21,088 nt of DNA, from the NCBI GenBank assembly GCA_964480425.1, contig CAYZPY010000028.1, forward strand, positions 1 through 21,088, in the 5' to 3' direction. The stretch is from CAYYMD01 sp964480425. GTDB lineage: Bacteria; Planctomycetota; Phycisphaerae; SM23-33. The position numbers and the translations under genes are program-made. This document shows positions 7,842 through 15,441 of this stretch, one piece after another. The notes beneath the pieces were generated by a model, which saw only the letters and a list, made by a program, of their open reading frames with translations, did no database searches and was not told where the DNA came from. Position 1 is the stretch's first letter; every line of letters begins with the position of its first letter.

Positions 7842-7863
7842 TTTGTTCTCCTTTTTTGACGCA

Positions 7864-7877
7864 GCACCGACCGGTGC
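7864..7877. repeat. Short palindrome between GH30 gene and aldo/keto reductase
   Basis: GCACCG and CGGTGC arms are separated by 2 bp, 23 bp upstream of the reductase start on the - strand. The size is suitable for an operator or a small RNA hairpin. No T-run accompanies it. The function is unknown. Confidence 0.3.
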
Positions 7878-7905
7878 GGTCCGGCGCGCGGTTTGAAAAT
7901 CCCGC

Positions 7906-9231
7906 TCACGGTAGGAGTTTCACGGCGATTATAGACCGACCCGGAAGTTCGACTTCGCTTCGCCGGCCGTTCAACTCGAACGTGGCGGTCTTGCGGTTTC
8001 CGTCGTTGTGAAGCAGCGCAACGACGCCGCCGTCGCGATTTTCGAAAGCGATGACTCTGGCAAGGAAACAGAACGACTCGATCCGCCTGGCGCCCGGGCG
8101 CACGTTGCGCGATATGAGGCGCATCACCTTATAGTCCGGCGTGTAGGCGACCTGCCCGGTGTTCCTGTCGACGACCACCAGCGAATTCTGGCGCCAGCCC
8201 CACGTGCTGGTCTGCGTTTCGTCCAGGACCATGTTCCAGTAGGTGAACACGTCGCACCCGGCGCTTACGTAATTTGCAAAATCGTCGAACAGTGCCGCGG
8301 ACTGCTCGACGGAGTTTTCGCCGTTGAAGCACACACTCTCGGTGTGCATCACGCCGGTGTCGGGGTAAAGCCGCAGCAGTTCGATGATGTGCCTCTCGAA
8401 GGCGTACTGGAAGCCCACACCCGCGACGGTCCTGCGGAAATTCTCATCCGCCATGCAGCGGTGCGACTGAAGCGCTGTGACGGTCCTGAACGTACCGGCC
8501 CAGATTTGCGTTCCGGTCCCCGCGCGTCGGAATTCCGGGGCAAGGTACTCGGTTACGAATCTCGTGAACTGCTCGGGCGGCATGATGCATGCGGGAAAGT
8601 TGCTGGCGGCGTCGGGCTCGTTCTGGACGTTGAGTCGGTCGATTTGCAGACCGGCCTCGGCGTAACCCTCGACGAATTTGCGCAGGTAAAGCGCATAGGC
8701 GGTGAGATTTTCGGGCGTGTCGATGAGCGAGCCGCCATCGGTCATGCTGCCGTTGTCCTTCATCCAGCCGGGCGGGCTCCACGGGGAGGCGTGCAGGCGC
8801 AAATCCGGGTTCACTTCCCTGGCCGCACTGATAAACGCCATCAGGCACTTCCGGTCGCGGTCGAGTGAGAATTTTTCCATGCCCGTGTCGCCCGGATTGT
8901 CGTTGAGCGAATAGGCGTCCAGCGCGAAGTCGCTGGCGCCCACGGGCAGGCGGCAATAGTTAAGTCCGGCGCCGTTTTCGGTGTCGAACAGTTCGACGAT
9001 TACCTTGCGGCGCTGCTCGGCCGACAGCGCCTCCAGCGCCCGCCAGCCCAACTCGCTGAACGAACCGCCCACGCCGGCAATCTCTCCCAGAACGTGACCG
9101 GTATCCAGTTGAACGATGATGTCCTTGTTGTTCTGACCGGGCTGCTCGCCGAGGGAAGTCCAACTTATCCGGCGGATGTCCCGGGGGGATACGCCGTGCG
9201 ACAGAGTTACTGCATCGATGGATTCTTTCAT
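7906..9231 (-). CDS. Glycoside hydrolase family 30 (glucosylceramidase-type)
   Basis: A retaining beta-glycosidase of clan GH-A. The 441-residue protein has GSFSELGWRAL near residue 56, RLPVGASDFALDAY (94-107), HASPWSPPGWMK (147-158), the acid/base Glu205 in NVQNEPDAASNFP and the nucleophile Glu298 in MHTESVCFNG, then TYWNMVLDE and a short C-terminal beta domain. The order and spacing match GH30; known activities include beta-glucosidase, beta-1,6-glucanase, beta-xylosidase and glucosylceramidase, and the sequence alone does not choose. There is no signal peptide, so it should act in the cytoplasm on imported oligosaccharides. It lies between the UxaC-like gene (104 bp upstream) and the reductase, all on the same strand. 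Confidence 0.88.
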   Translation of the reverse strand: MKESIDAVTLSHGVSPRDIRRISWTSLGEQPGQNNKDIIVQLDTGHVLGEIAGVGGSFSELGWRALEALSAEQRRKVIVELFDTENGAGLNYCRLPVGASDFALDAYSLNDNPGDTGMEKFSLDRDRKCLMAFISAAREVNPDLRLHASPWSPPGWMKDNGSMTDGGSLIDTPENLTAYALYLRKFVEGYAEAGLQIDRLNVQNEPDAASNFPACIMPPEQFTRFVTEYLAPEFRRAGTGTQIWAGTFRTVTALQSHRCMADENFRRTVAGVGFQYAFERHIIELLRLYPDTGVMHTESVCFNGENSVEQSAALFDDFANYVSAGCDVFTYWNMVLDETQTSTWGWRQNSLVVVDRNTGQVAYTPDYKVMRLISRNVRPGARRIESFCFLARVIAFENRDGGVVALLHNDGNRKTATFELNGRRSEVELPGRSIIAVKLLP

Positions 9232-9335
9232 TTCACTTTCTCTGGCGTGTTGTTAACTGAACCCGCCCGACGTCCGGGTGCGGGTTCGAGAGTAGCACAA
9301 TTACAGGGTATCGGACCTGCGGGCAAGCATAAATT

Positions 9336-10541
9336 CTATCGGCGTTGGTCTTCATATCGCGCAGCCGCGCTGTCGTGCAGCCACATGCGTGCGGCGTGCA
9401 GCGCCGTCTGTTCGTCAATCCATTCGTCCCGGATCTGCCGCCAAAGGACCTCTGCCACGAGATGCTTTATCAGCAGTATCTTTCCGTAACACCACTCTAT
9501 GCAGCGCGCGTCGGAGGCGACTATGACGCTTCTGGACGCCGGAAGCGCCTCCAGGCGGTACGACAGTGATTGCCGGTAGGTGCTGGGGCGGAAGTTGAAC
9601 CACCACATCCCGCCCACGTGGACGTTGGAAAAGACCCTAGCGGCGTGGACGGCGTCGAGGTTATCGCCCTGGCATCCCATGACCAGTTCGAAGCCGCAAT
9701 TCGCCCGGCGGTCGAAAAGGGCGTGAAGGTTGACGACCCTGTCGGGGTCCGGCACGGCGGCGACTACGTCGCCGACAGTGCGGCGTATGCCCAGAAACAA
9801 CTGGGCGAACATCCCGCGCTGTCCCAACGCCTCGAACAGCGCGTCGAGCAGTACGGCGCGGACGTGTTCTTCGGGCGGGTTTTTCGTCAGTGGCGTATCG
9901 GCCAGTTCGCACGCCCGCGCGCCAAGGCGCTCGAAAGGCCCGGGGTCAACCCGCACGCCCCCGGCGCCTGCCGCGGCGCAACGCCGGACCTCATCGGCAA
10001 TTTCACCGATGCGCTTCCGCGCCGAAGCGGCTGGATTCGACGAGGCGGCGATTTCGGCTATGCGCTGCTCGGGCGTTTTTATAATCGGCACGGCGCATCC
10101 GACGCCCTCCAGGTGCGGAAGGTCCGCGCGCCGGATGGAATTGACCGTTATCCGGCGAATGCCCATCCGGTCGATCACCGCCCCGGGCCATGCGGGTCGG
10201 GCGAAACTTTCTTTCACTGCCTCCTCGGCGGCAAGGACGCTTTGCGCGTCGGTTATCTCCAGGGAGTATAGGTCCCTCATAATCCGCCGCACCACCCAGT
10301 TCATTGCGGTGTTCCCGGTGGCGTCGAACGCCTCGGCGAACGCCCCGGCGCGCCGCTCGAGGGGCATCTTGTCGGCGTCTTGCGGATAGCCCGCGCCGGT
10401 CAGTTCGCGCCTGAACCAGAAGTAGTGCCCGATGTCACAGAAGTCCCTTGCCGACACGGGCACGCCGGGATTGTTCAGGTGGGTGTGCGTGTCCCAGACG
10501 GGTAATGCCAGTATCGCGTCGGTAAATTGCTCCCGGTTCAT
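9336..10541 (-). CDS. Uronate isomerase-like amidohydrolase (UxaC family)
   Basis: UxaC-type enzymes isomerise glucuronate or galacturonate to keto-uronates; relatives in this superfamily have other activities. The 401-residue protein has the metal motif WDTHTHL (His19, His21), SNVHVGGMWWFNF (305-317), which resembles the UxaC NVxxGxxWWFND segment, and ASDARCIEW with Asp344, the expected third metal ligand. It is shorter than classical UxaC (about 470 residues), and the QLxxGxxR segment reads QLFLGIRR with Phe249 where UxaC typically has His. Uronate isomerase is therefore a family-level guess. No signal peptide is seen, so it is cytoplasmic. Its start lies 7 bp after the stop of the JAMM-like gene, strongly suggesting coupling. 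A uronate step fits a locus with sulfatases and glycosidases. Confidence 0.78.
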   Translation of the reverse strand: MNREQFTDAILALPVWDTHTHLNNPGVPVSARDFCDIGHYFWFRRELTGAGYPQDADKMPLERRAGAFAEAFDATGNTAMNWVVRRIMRDLYSLEITDAQSVLAAEEAVKESFARPAWPGAVIDRMGIRRITVNSIRRADLPHLEGVGCAVPIIKTPEQRIAEIAASSNPAASARKRIGEIADEVRRCAAAGAGGVRVDPGPFERLGARACELADTPLTKNPPEEHVRAVLLDALFEALGQRGMFAQLFLGIRRTVGDVVAAVPDPDRVVNLHALFDRRANCGFELVMGCQGDNLDAVHAARVFSNVHVGGMWWFNFRPSTYRQSLSYRLEALPASRSVIVASDARCIEWCYGKILLIKHLVAEVLWRQIRDEWIDEQTALHAARMWLHDSAAARYEDQRR

Positions 10542-10548
10542 TCCAATC

Positions 10549-11601
10549 CTATCCCGCCACGCCGGAGAGGCGCAGCCGTATGTTCGAATCAGTAAGTCGT
10601 CCGCTGCCCAGAACGCGGTATGCCGCCAGGATCACCCGGCACCTGCCCAGCGACATCTGGATGGTGTTGCTCAGCCCGCGGTAGTGCCGCCTGGCCACTC
10701 GCTGGGATGACCGCGCGATGCCGATAACGAAAGAGACCTGTATCTGGTGACCCAGTTCTCCCAGCACGCGCGCCACGTCTATGTTCGATTCCTCGTCGCT
10801 GGGCGTGTACTGCCAGCCCTTTTCGTATTCCAGCAGCGACAGGTCGTCGTAAGGGTGGGAGTGGAAGTCGCCGACAGCCTGGTAATGCGGATACATCGCC
10901 CGCGTGGCCTGGAGTATGGCGTCCAGCGATCGCGGATTGGGCTCGACGAAACCGTACTCGGACTCGGCCGACAACTGCGGTTGGGAGTGCATTACCGAAA
11001 CGTACCGCGTGATGCACACGCTGTCGCGGAAGTTCCTGTGGTGCACCCGGCGGGTCATGCCCAGATTTATGCCGTAAATCTCGTATCCCTTCCGCCGGGA
11101 CCCGCGGGGCGAAAGGTACGCCTCCAGCGCGCAGATGAGCATGGACTCCAACGCGGAAGAGTTGAGCATCACCTCCATGGCGACGAAACGCTCCTGGAGT
11201 TCGTCGTGCCATGGGTAATTCTCGTAGGAAATCAGCGGCACGTTCAGTTCCGGATTGAAGTTCACCTCCCGGGCCAAATCGTGAAAGTACTCCCACACGC
11301 GCCCGGAGACCTTGTAACGCGCCAGTGCGCGCGAGGTGGGCACCTTGTACTTGTACCTGGCGCAGACGGCCTCGGGCAGGCGGGAGTCGTCTTTGAGGTG
11401 TTTTTCGAGGCGTCGGAGGTGCGTGCTGAGCCCGCGTATGTCGCCGGCAAGAGCGGACAGTTCCGGCGGCGTCTCTGCCGTGACAAGCATGTTTAGCAAC
11501 CGACCAAGGGCGGCATGCTTCGCCGCTCGCCTGTTGCCGAAATACCCCGACAGGTCGTCCGTCACATTCCGGGCCAGCTTTTCCAGTGTCGCCAGTGCCA
11601 T
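10549..11601 (-). CDS. Uncharacterised protein with JAMM/MPN (JAB) metalloprotease-like domain
   Basis: JAMM domains are zinc isopeptidases or peptidases that remove ubiquitin-like or small-protein tags; other members cleave diverse substrates. In this 350-residue protein the C-terminal half has the expected elements in order: Glu174 in YEIYGINLG (compare ExxGxxxG), a beta/helix stretch, then GDFHSHP with His247 and His249, and PSDEESNID (267-275), which can supply the Ser and the acidic ligand. The spacing from HxHP to that Ser is 17 residues, against about 6-8 in typical JAMM sites, so there is an insertion of roughly ten residues beside the active site. Residues 1-160 are mostly helical and charged, possibly coiled coil around 45-72, and are not recognised. 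No signal peptide is seen. The gene sits in the middle of the sulfatase operon, 7 bp before the UxaC-like gene. Domain call likely, function unknown. Confidence 0.7.
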   Translation of the reverse strand: MALATLEKLARNVTDDLSGYFGNRRAAKHAALGRLLNMLVTAETPPELSALAGDIRGLSTHLRRLEKHLKDDSRLPEAVCARYKYKVPTSRALARYKVSGRVWEYFHDLAREVNFNPELNVPLISYENYPWHDELQERFVAMEVMLNSSALESMLICALEAYLSPRGSRRKGYEIYGINLGMTRRVHHRNFRDSVCITRYVSVMHSQPQLSAESEYGFVEPNPRSLDAILQATRAMYPHYQAVGDFHSHPYDDLSLLEYEKGWQYTPSDEESNIDVARVLGELGHQIQVSFVIGIARSSQRVARRHYRGLSNTIQMSLGRCRVILAAYRVLGSGRLTDSNIRLRLSGVAG

Positions 11602-11693
11602 GGGTTCTTATTTCTCCGTTTATTCGCGCAGCCGATTTTACGACGGCGTATGATAATTTTAACCGCACGACGGGCGGATACGAAACCCGGCGG

Positions 11694-13031
11694 TTATTTT
11701 GCGGCGCGGGGCATCCTGGCGTCAACTTCGCGGCGCCATTGATGGAGCATATTTTTCAGTTCTGCCGCTTTTTGCGGCATCGCGCCGGCAAGATCGTTTT
11801 GCTCGCCTATGTCTTCGTGCAGGTCGTACAGTTCGAGGCGGAAATCCTCGAAGAACTCGATGAGTTTCCACCTCCCGGCGCGGACGGCGCCGGCGGGGGT
11901 GCAGCCCTGGTCGCTGTAGTGCGGATAATGCCAGAAAAGAGGCCTTTGCGCCCCGGTGGGTCTTTGACCCTTTAGTATGTCCGCCATGCTCGCTGCGTCG
12001 CAGTGCTGTCGGGGGCGGGCCTTGAGCGAGGCCAACTCCAGCATCGTGGGGTAAAAATCGTTGCTGATGACCGCTGCGTCTGTGACGCTGCCCGGCGCAA
12101 CCAGGGGCGGGAACCTGACGATAAGCGGCACGCGGATGCCGCCCTCATAAGGCCAGCCCTTGCCCGTCCTCAGCGGAAGGTTTGTCGTGGGCCAGCCCTG
12201 GGCGGTGCTCAGCCCCCCGTTGTCGGACGTAAAAACGACCACAGTGTTTTCCTCCAGGCGCATCTGCTTTAGTTTGTCCGTCACGCGGGCGACGCCGCGG
12301 TCAACGCTTTCTATCATGGCGGCGTAAACAGGGTGGCCCTGGATGCGCCTTTGTTTGACGCCGTCGGACCGGAAAAACTCAGGGCCCCTGTCGCCAAGCG
12401 AGGCCGCCTTTTGCCTGTATTTTTCGACGATGTCTTCCCTGGCCTGGAGCGGCACGTGCACGGCGTAGTGCGCCAGGAACAGCGCGAACGGCCCGCCGTC
12501 GTGACTATCGAGAAATCCGATCGCCTCGTCGGTGAGGCGGTCGGTGAGGTACTCCCCGTCGGGCCCGTCGGGGAGTTTTGGATTATTGTACGGCGGAAAA
12601 TAAGACCCCGGCGAGCCCGCCGTCCATCCGCCTATGTTGATATCGAAGCCGTGGTCCTCAGGCCAGTGCCCTTCCCCACCCAGGTGCCACTTTCCTATGT
12701 AACAGGTTTTGTATCCTGCCTCCTTCAGCGCCTCTGCGAGGATGGTTTCCCCCGACGGCAGGTTGTGGATGTGCTCCGCCGGGAGCAGTTTTCCGGCCTT
12801 GTCGCCGCCGAACCAGTCCGTGGTGTCCATTCTTGCGGGGTATTTTCCTGTCATGATGCTCGCGCGCGTGGGCGAGCAGACGGGCGCGGCGGCGTAGGCG
12901 TCGGTAAAACGCATTCCCTCATCGGACAGACGATCGATACCGGGCGTCCGGTAGAAATCGCTGCCGCAGCACGCCAGGTCGCGCCAGCCAAGGTCGTCAA
13001 CCAGAAAGAAAACGAAGTTGGGCCCGCTCAT
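11694..13031 (-). CDS. S1-family sulfatase, apparently cytoplasmic
   Basis: Type I sulfatases hydrolyse sulfate esters with a formylglycine made from a Cys or Ser. The 445-residue protein starts directly with the catalytic domain (FVFFLVDDLGW, metal ligands Asp12 and Asp13), has the formylglycine motif CSPTR (Cys52 in PVCSPTRASIMTG), YIGKWHLGG and TSDNGGLSTAQGW with the other metal ligands, and ends with the typical LELYDLHEDIGEQNDLA block. An in-frame TAA directly precedes the ATG, so no signal peptide can be hidden upstream. The ribosome-binding site GGGAG overlaps the end of the upstream sulfatase gene, 3 bp away, which implies translational coupling. The substrate is not predictable by eye; resemblance is to arylsulfatase A or GalNAc-6-sulfatase-like members. 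Confidence 0.93.
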   Translation of the reverse strand: MSGPNFVFFLVDDLGWRDLACCGSDFYRTPGIDRLSDEGMRFTDAYAAAPVCSPTRASIMTGKYPARMDTTDWFGGDKAGKLLPAEHIHNLPSGETILAEALKEAGYKTCYIGKWHLGGEGHWPEDHGFDINIGGWTAGSPGSYFPPYNNPKLPDGPDGEYLTDRLTDEAIGFLDSHDGGPFALFLAHYAVHVPLQAREDIVEKYRQKAASLGDRGPEFFRSDGVKQRRIQGHPVYAAMIESVDRGVARVTDKLKQMRLEENTVVVFTSDNGGLSTAQGWPTTNLPLRTGKGWPYEGGIRVPLIVRFPPLVAPGSVTDAAVISNDFYPTMLELASLKARPRQHCDAASMADILKGQRPTGAQRPLFWHYPHYSDQGCTPAGAVRAGRWKLIEFFEDFRLELYDLHEDIGEQNDLAGAMPQKAAELKNMLHQWRREVDARMPRAAK

Positions 13032-13034
13032 TTA

Positions 13035-14582
13035 TCACTCCCGGCCGGGGCGGGTTCGACTTCGACCCGACTTGCGGTATTGTCCGAGCAGTTCGGTCAG
13101 TTCGGCGACGATTTCGGGATGCTCGTCCTGGAGGTTGTGCCGCTCCTGCGGGTCGGTGGACATGTCGTAAAGTTGAATTTTCGGGTCGCCGGGTTTTACG
13201 GCGTTTGGCCCGGAGGCGTATTTGTTCCCGCCCGAGCCGGGGTGCAGCAGCAGTTTCCACCTGCCGCGACGCACGGCGAACCTGCCGTTCGACGAATGGT
13301 GCACCATCGCCTCCCGCGCGGGCAGTGCGGATTCGTCGCCCAGCATGACCGGCAGCATGCTGATGCTGTCTTCGCCGGCGTCGCCGGGCATCTCGGCGCC
13401 GACGACGTCGGCGGCAGTGGCCAGCAGGTCCGTCAGCGAAACAAGTTCGCCGGACTTGCCGCCCGGTTTGATTCGTCCCGGCCAGCGGGCTACCAGCGGC
13501 ATGCGGTGCCCGCCCTCCCAGTTGTCGCGCTTGCACCCGCGGAAATGATACGCGCTGTAATGCCCGTACTTTTCCTTGCGCTTGTGCATGAAGAATTCCG
13601 GCCCGTTGTCGCTGGTTACTATCAGCAGGGTGTTCCGGTCCAGACCTGCCTTGTCCAGCGCATCGGCGACCCGCCCGACGGTCCAGTCCACCTGCGCGAC
13701 GAAGTCGCCGTAGTCGCCGGCCTTGCTGGCGCCGCTGAATTTCTCTGCGGGCGCTATCGGCGTGTGCGGGGCGGTCAGGGGAAAGTACAGAAACAACGGC
13801 TTGTCGCCGCGATTCTTTGCATGTTGCGCGATGATATCGACGGACTTTTCGGTCAGGTCCGGCAGTACGTCCTCGGGCTTTACGCCCTCCATGGCAGGTC
13901 CCGTACGCAGGTACCCGTGCTTCGAGTCGCTTTTTTCCCACCGGGCGACGGGCTTCTCGACGGGACGGTCGTTTTCTATGTAGACGTAAGGCGGCATGTC
14001 CAGCGAGGCGGCGATTCCGAAGAAGTAATCGAAGCCCACGTCCGTGGGCCCGCCGCGAACCGGCGCGGTGTAATCTACGTTCTTTGCGAAAATCGCGTGC
14101 GAGGGCGGCTTTGCGTCGGTGGTTTTCCAGTCCACGCCCAGGTGCCACTTGCCCACGCAGGCGGTGTAGTATCCGCGCGACTTGAGCAGCGAGGCGACGG
14201 TCATGCGGTCCTTTTCGACCAGCGGCGGACTGTAGCCCCACAGCACGCCCTTTTTGAGGCGCGTCCGCCAGCAGTACCTTCCGGTCAGCACTCCGTAGCG
14301 CGTGGGCGTGCACACGGCGTCGGGCGCGTGGGCGTCGGTGAAGGTGATTCCCTCGGCAGCGAGGCGGTCAATGTTCGGGGTTTTGATTTTAGACTGCGGG
14401 TTAAGGTGCGAAACGTCCCCGTAGCCAAGGTCGTCTGCCAGAATGTAAACGATGTTCGGCGGTTTCCCTTTGCCCCCGCCGCCGGCGGGGACGGCGCGGG
14501 AAAGTTTGCCCATCGCCAGCGACGCCGCTCCCAGTCCGGCGGCCTTGAGCACGTCTCGGCGTCCACAGCCGTATGATGTCAT
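13035..14582 (-). CDS. S1-family sulfatase with Tat-type signal peptide
   Basis: A 515-residue type I sulfatase. The chosen start is ATG at 14580-14582 because AGGAG lies 9 nt upstream and the N-terminus then begins MTSYGCGRRDVLKAAGLGAA, a twin-arginine leader (Arg8, Arg9 plus a mild hydrophobic stretch). The frame is open further upstream to 14711, but those residues are basic and unlike the family. The catalytic domain follows: NIVYILADDLGYGD, formylglycine motif CTPTR with Cys91 in DAVCTPTRYGVLTG, CVGKWHLGVDW, TAPHTPIAPAEKF, VTSDNGPEF and the C-terminal IQLYDMSTDPQERHNL. Tat export implies folding, and formylglycine formation, in the cytoplasm before secretion. It lies 38 bp after the mini-sulfatase and 3 bp before the next sulfatase. 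Confidence 0.93.
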   Translation of the reverse strand: MTSYGCGRRDVLKAAGLGAASLAMGKLSRAVPAGGGGKGKPPNIVYILADDLGYGDVSHLNPQSKIKTPNIDRLAAEGITFTDAHAPDAVCTPTRYGVLTGRYCWRTRLKKGVLWGYSPPLVEKDRMTVASLLKSRGYYTACVGKWHLGVDWKTTDAKPPSHAIFAKNVDYTAPVRGGPTDVGFDYFFGIAASLDMPPYVYIENDRPVEKPVARWEKSDSKHGYLRTGPAMEGVKPEDVLPDLTEKSVDIIAQHAKNRGDKPLFLYFPLTAPHTPIAPAEKFSGASKAGDYGDFVAQVDWTVGRVADALDKAGLDRNTLLIVTSDNGPEFFMHKRKEKYGHYSAYHFRGCKRDNWEGGHRMPLVARWPGRIKPGGKSGELVSLTDLLATAADVVGAEMPGDAGEDSISMLPVMLGDESALPAREAMVHHSSNGRFAVRRGRWKLLLHPGSGGNKYASGPNAVKPGDPKIQLYDMSTDPQERHNLQDEHPEIVAELTELLGQYRKSGRSRTRPGRE

Positions 14583-14620
14583 TTCCAGGTCTCCTAAGGG
14601 CGTGATAAACGTGTCCCGTA

Positions 14621-15088
14621 TCATGATAATTTTACGCTCCGCAGGGGCGATTGACCTTCCGGAACGGGTCCGTCGGGCGTGGCGCCCATGTCGGCGGTGC
14701 TCACCATCCACTTGTTCAGCGCCCGGCGCATCTTTTGGAGAACTTCCTCGTGCGCGCCGGCGACTTTGCCGCCGCTTTCGGCGGGCGACAATAGATTACA
14801 GATCTCGTGCGGGTCGTTGCGAAGGTCGTACAGTTCCTCGGGCGGCTGGATTCCCGCTGCCCACAGCGAGGCGGCGGATATGTCGATGCTGGTGGGGTAC
14901 ATTCCCGTGATAAGACCCGAACGCGCAAGCGAACACACCGGCGAAGTCATAAACGCGTTGGTGTAAAGCGCGCCCTGGGAGGCGAGGAGATCGAGGTTCG
15001 GCGTGTGGACGTGTTTTTCCCCGTAACAGCCAAGGTCCGTGCCGAGATCCTCGGCTATAATCCATACTACGTTAGGTTTTTGGCCCAA
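14621..15088 (-). pseudogene. Internally deleted sulfatase (mini-sulfatase, heparan N-sulfatase-like ends)
   Basis: Only 155 residues remain of a family that is normally about 450-500 long. Residues 1-69 are a clear sulfatase N-terminus (NVVWIIAEDLGTDLGCYG, TPNLDLLASQGALYTNAF, SGLITGMYPTSID). Residues 82 onward are a clear sulfatase C-terminus (PPEELYDLRNDPHEICNLLS). The middle of the enzyme, including the other metal ligands, is missing, with the join near 14843-14880 and the frame kept. The active-site motif reads CSLAR (Cys52) rather than CxPxR or CxAxR, so formylglycine formation is doubtful. The start is TTG at 15086-15088 with GGGAG 8 nt upstream; an in-frame TGA two codons before excludes an extension. 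It is the first gene after the predicted operon promoter, so it is probably still transcribed and translated. It is most likely a decaying gene. Confidence 0.8.
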
Positions 15089-15150
15089 CTTTCACTCTCC
15101 CGTGTACTGGGATTAAACGACGACGCCGATTCGCCCGACGGTAAAACCGC

Positions 15151-15179
15151 AATATATCCGTTAACCGCTTGAAATTCAA
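15151..15179 (-). promoter_or_regulatory. Predicted sigma70-type promoter of the sulfatase operon
   Basis: On the - strand a -35 TTGAAT (15174-15179, 4 of 6) and a -10 TATATT (15151-15156, 5 of 6) are separated by exactly 17 bp. Transcription would start near 15144, about 56 nt before the TTG start of the mini-sulfatase. It lies immediately upstream of a seven-gene same-strand run with gaps of 3-104 bp, so it probably drives that whole run. Confidence 0.55.
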
Positions 15180-15210
15180 ACTGCCGCGGTTCTTTGATAT
15201 TTCCCGACAA

Positions 15211-15258
15211 GTGCGGCCCCAATGGGTGGGGCTTGGCATCCACGCATTGGGGCTGCAC
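15211..15258. repeat. Long imperfect palindrome upstream of the sulfatase operon
   Basis: Arms of 14 bases (15211-15224 and 15245-15258) pair with a single G-T mismatch, and the interior adds GTGG/CCAC pairing (15226-15229 with 15240-15243), leaving a loop of about 8-10 bases. It starts 31 bp upstream of the predicted -35. It could be an operator, a terminator for something lost, or one copy of a dispersed palindromic element. No T-run flanks it. Confidence 0.6.
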
Positions 15259-15441
15259 GCGTTTGCGGTGTATGAAATTCGCCATACAAAAAACGAATTA
15301 TTTATGAGAAATTGTTTCACAAATGATATGTTATTTGTAATAATTTACGTAAACTGCCATGGTACCGCCTCATTTATAACCCATTCGACAGCCAGAACCC
15401 GGACTACCTGGGACATGTTTTCAAAAACGAAAAATCTTATC
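15259..15441. other. AT-rich non-coding island
   Basis: No convincing gene is seen here. Bases 15301-15360 contain only 14 G or C out of 60, in a window that is otherwise clearly GC-rich. Small inverted repeats are present: ACAAAT at 15319-15324 with ATTTGT at 15333-15338, and the palindrome TTACGTAA at 15345-15352. The island may be an upstream control region for the - strand operon or the scar of an insertion. A + strand frame that crosses it from 15169 has no protein-like features. Confidence 0.5.

Noticed and set aside
8008..8868. Open frame on the + strand across the GH30 gene
   Set aside because: Opposite to the GH30 frame with its intact catalytic residues; no recognisable domain.
12333..14576. 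Long open frame on the + strand (747 codons) across two sulfatase genes
   Set aside because: It lies antisense to two genes with clear sulfatase motifs, and its translation is rich in Arg, Val and Gly with no domain. It is a by-product of high GC codon bias.
14583..14711. Upstream start for the Tat sulfatase
   Set aside because: It would bury the twin-arginine leader behind 43 unrelated residues; the AGGAG-preceded ATG at 14582 is better.
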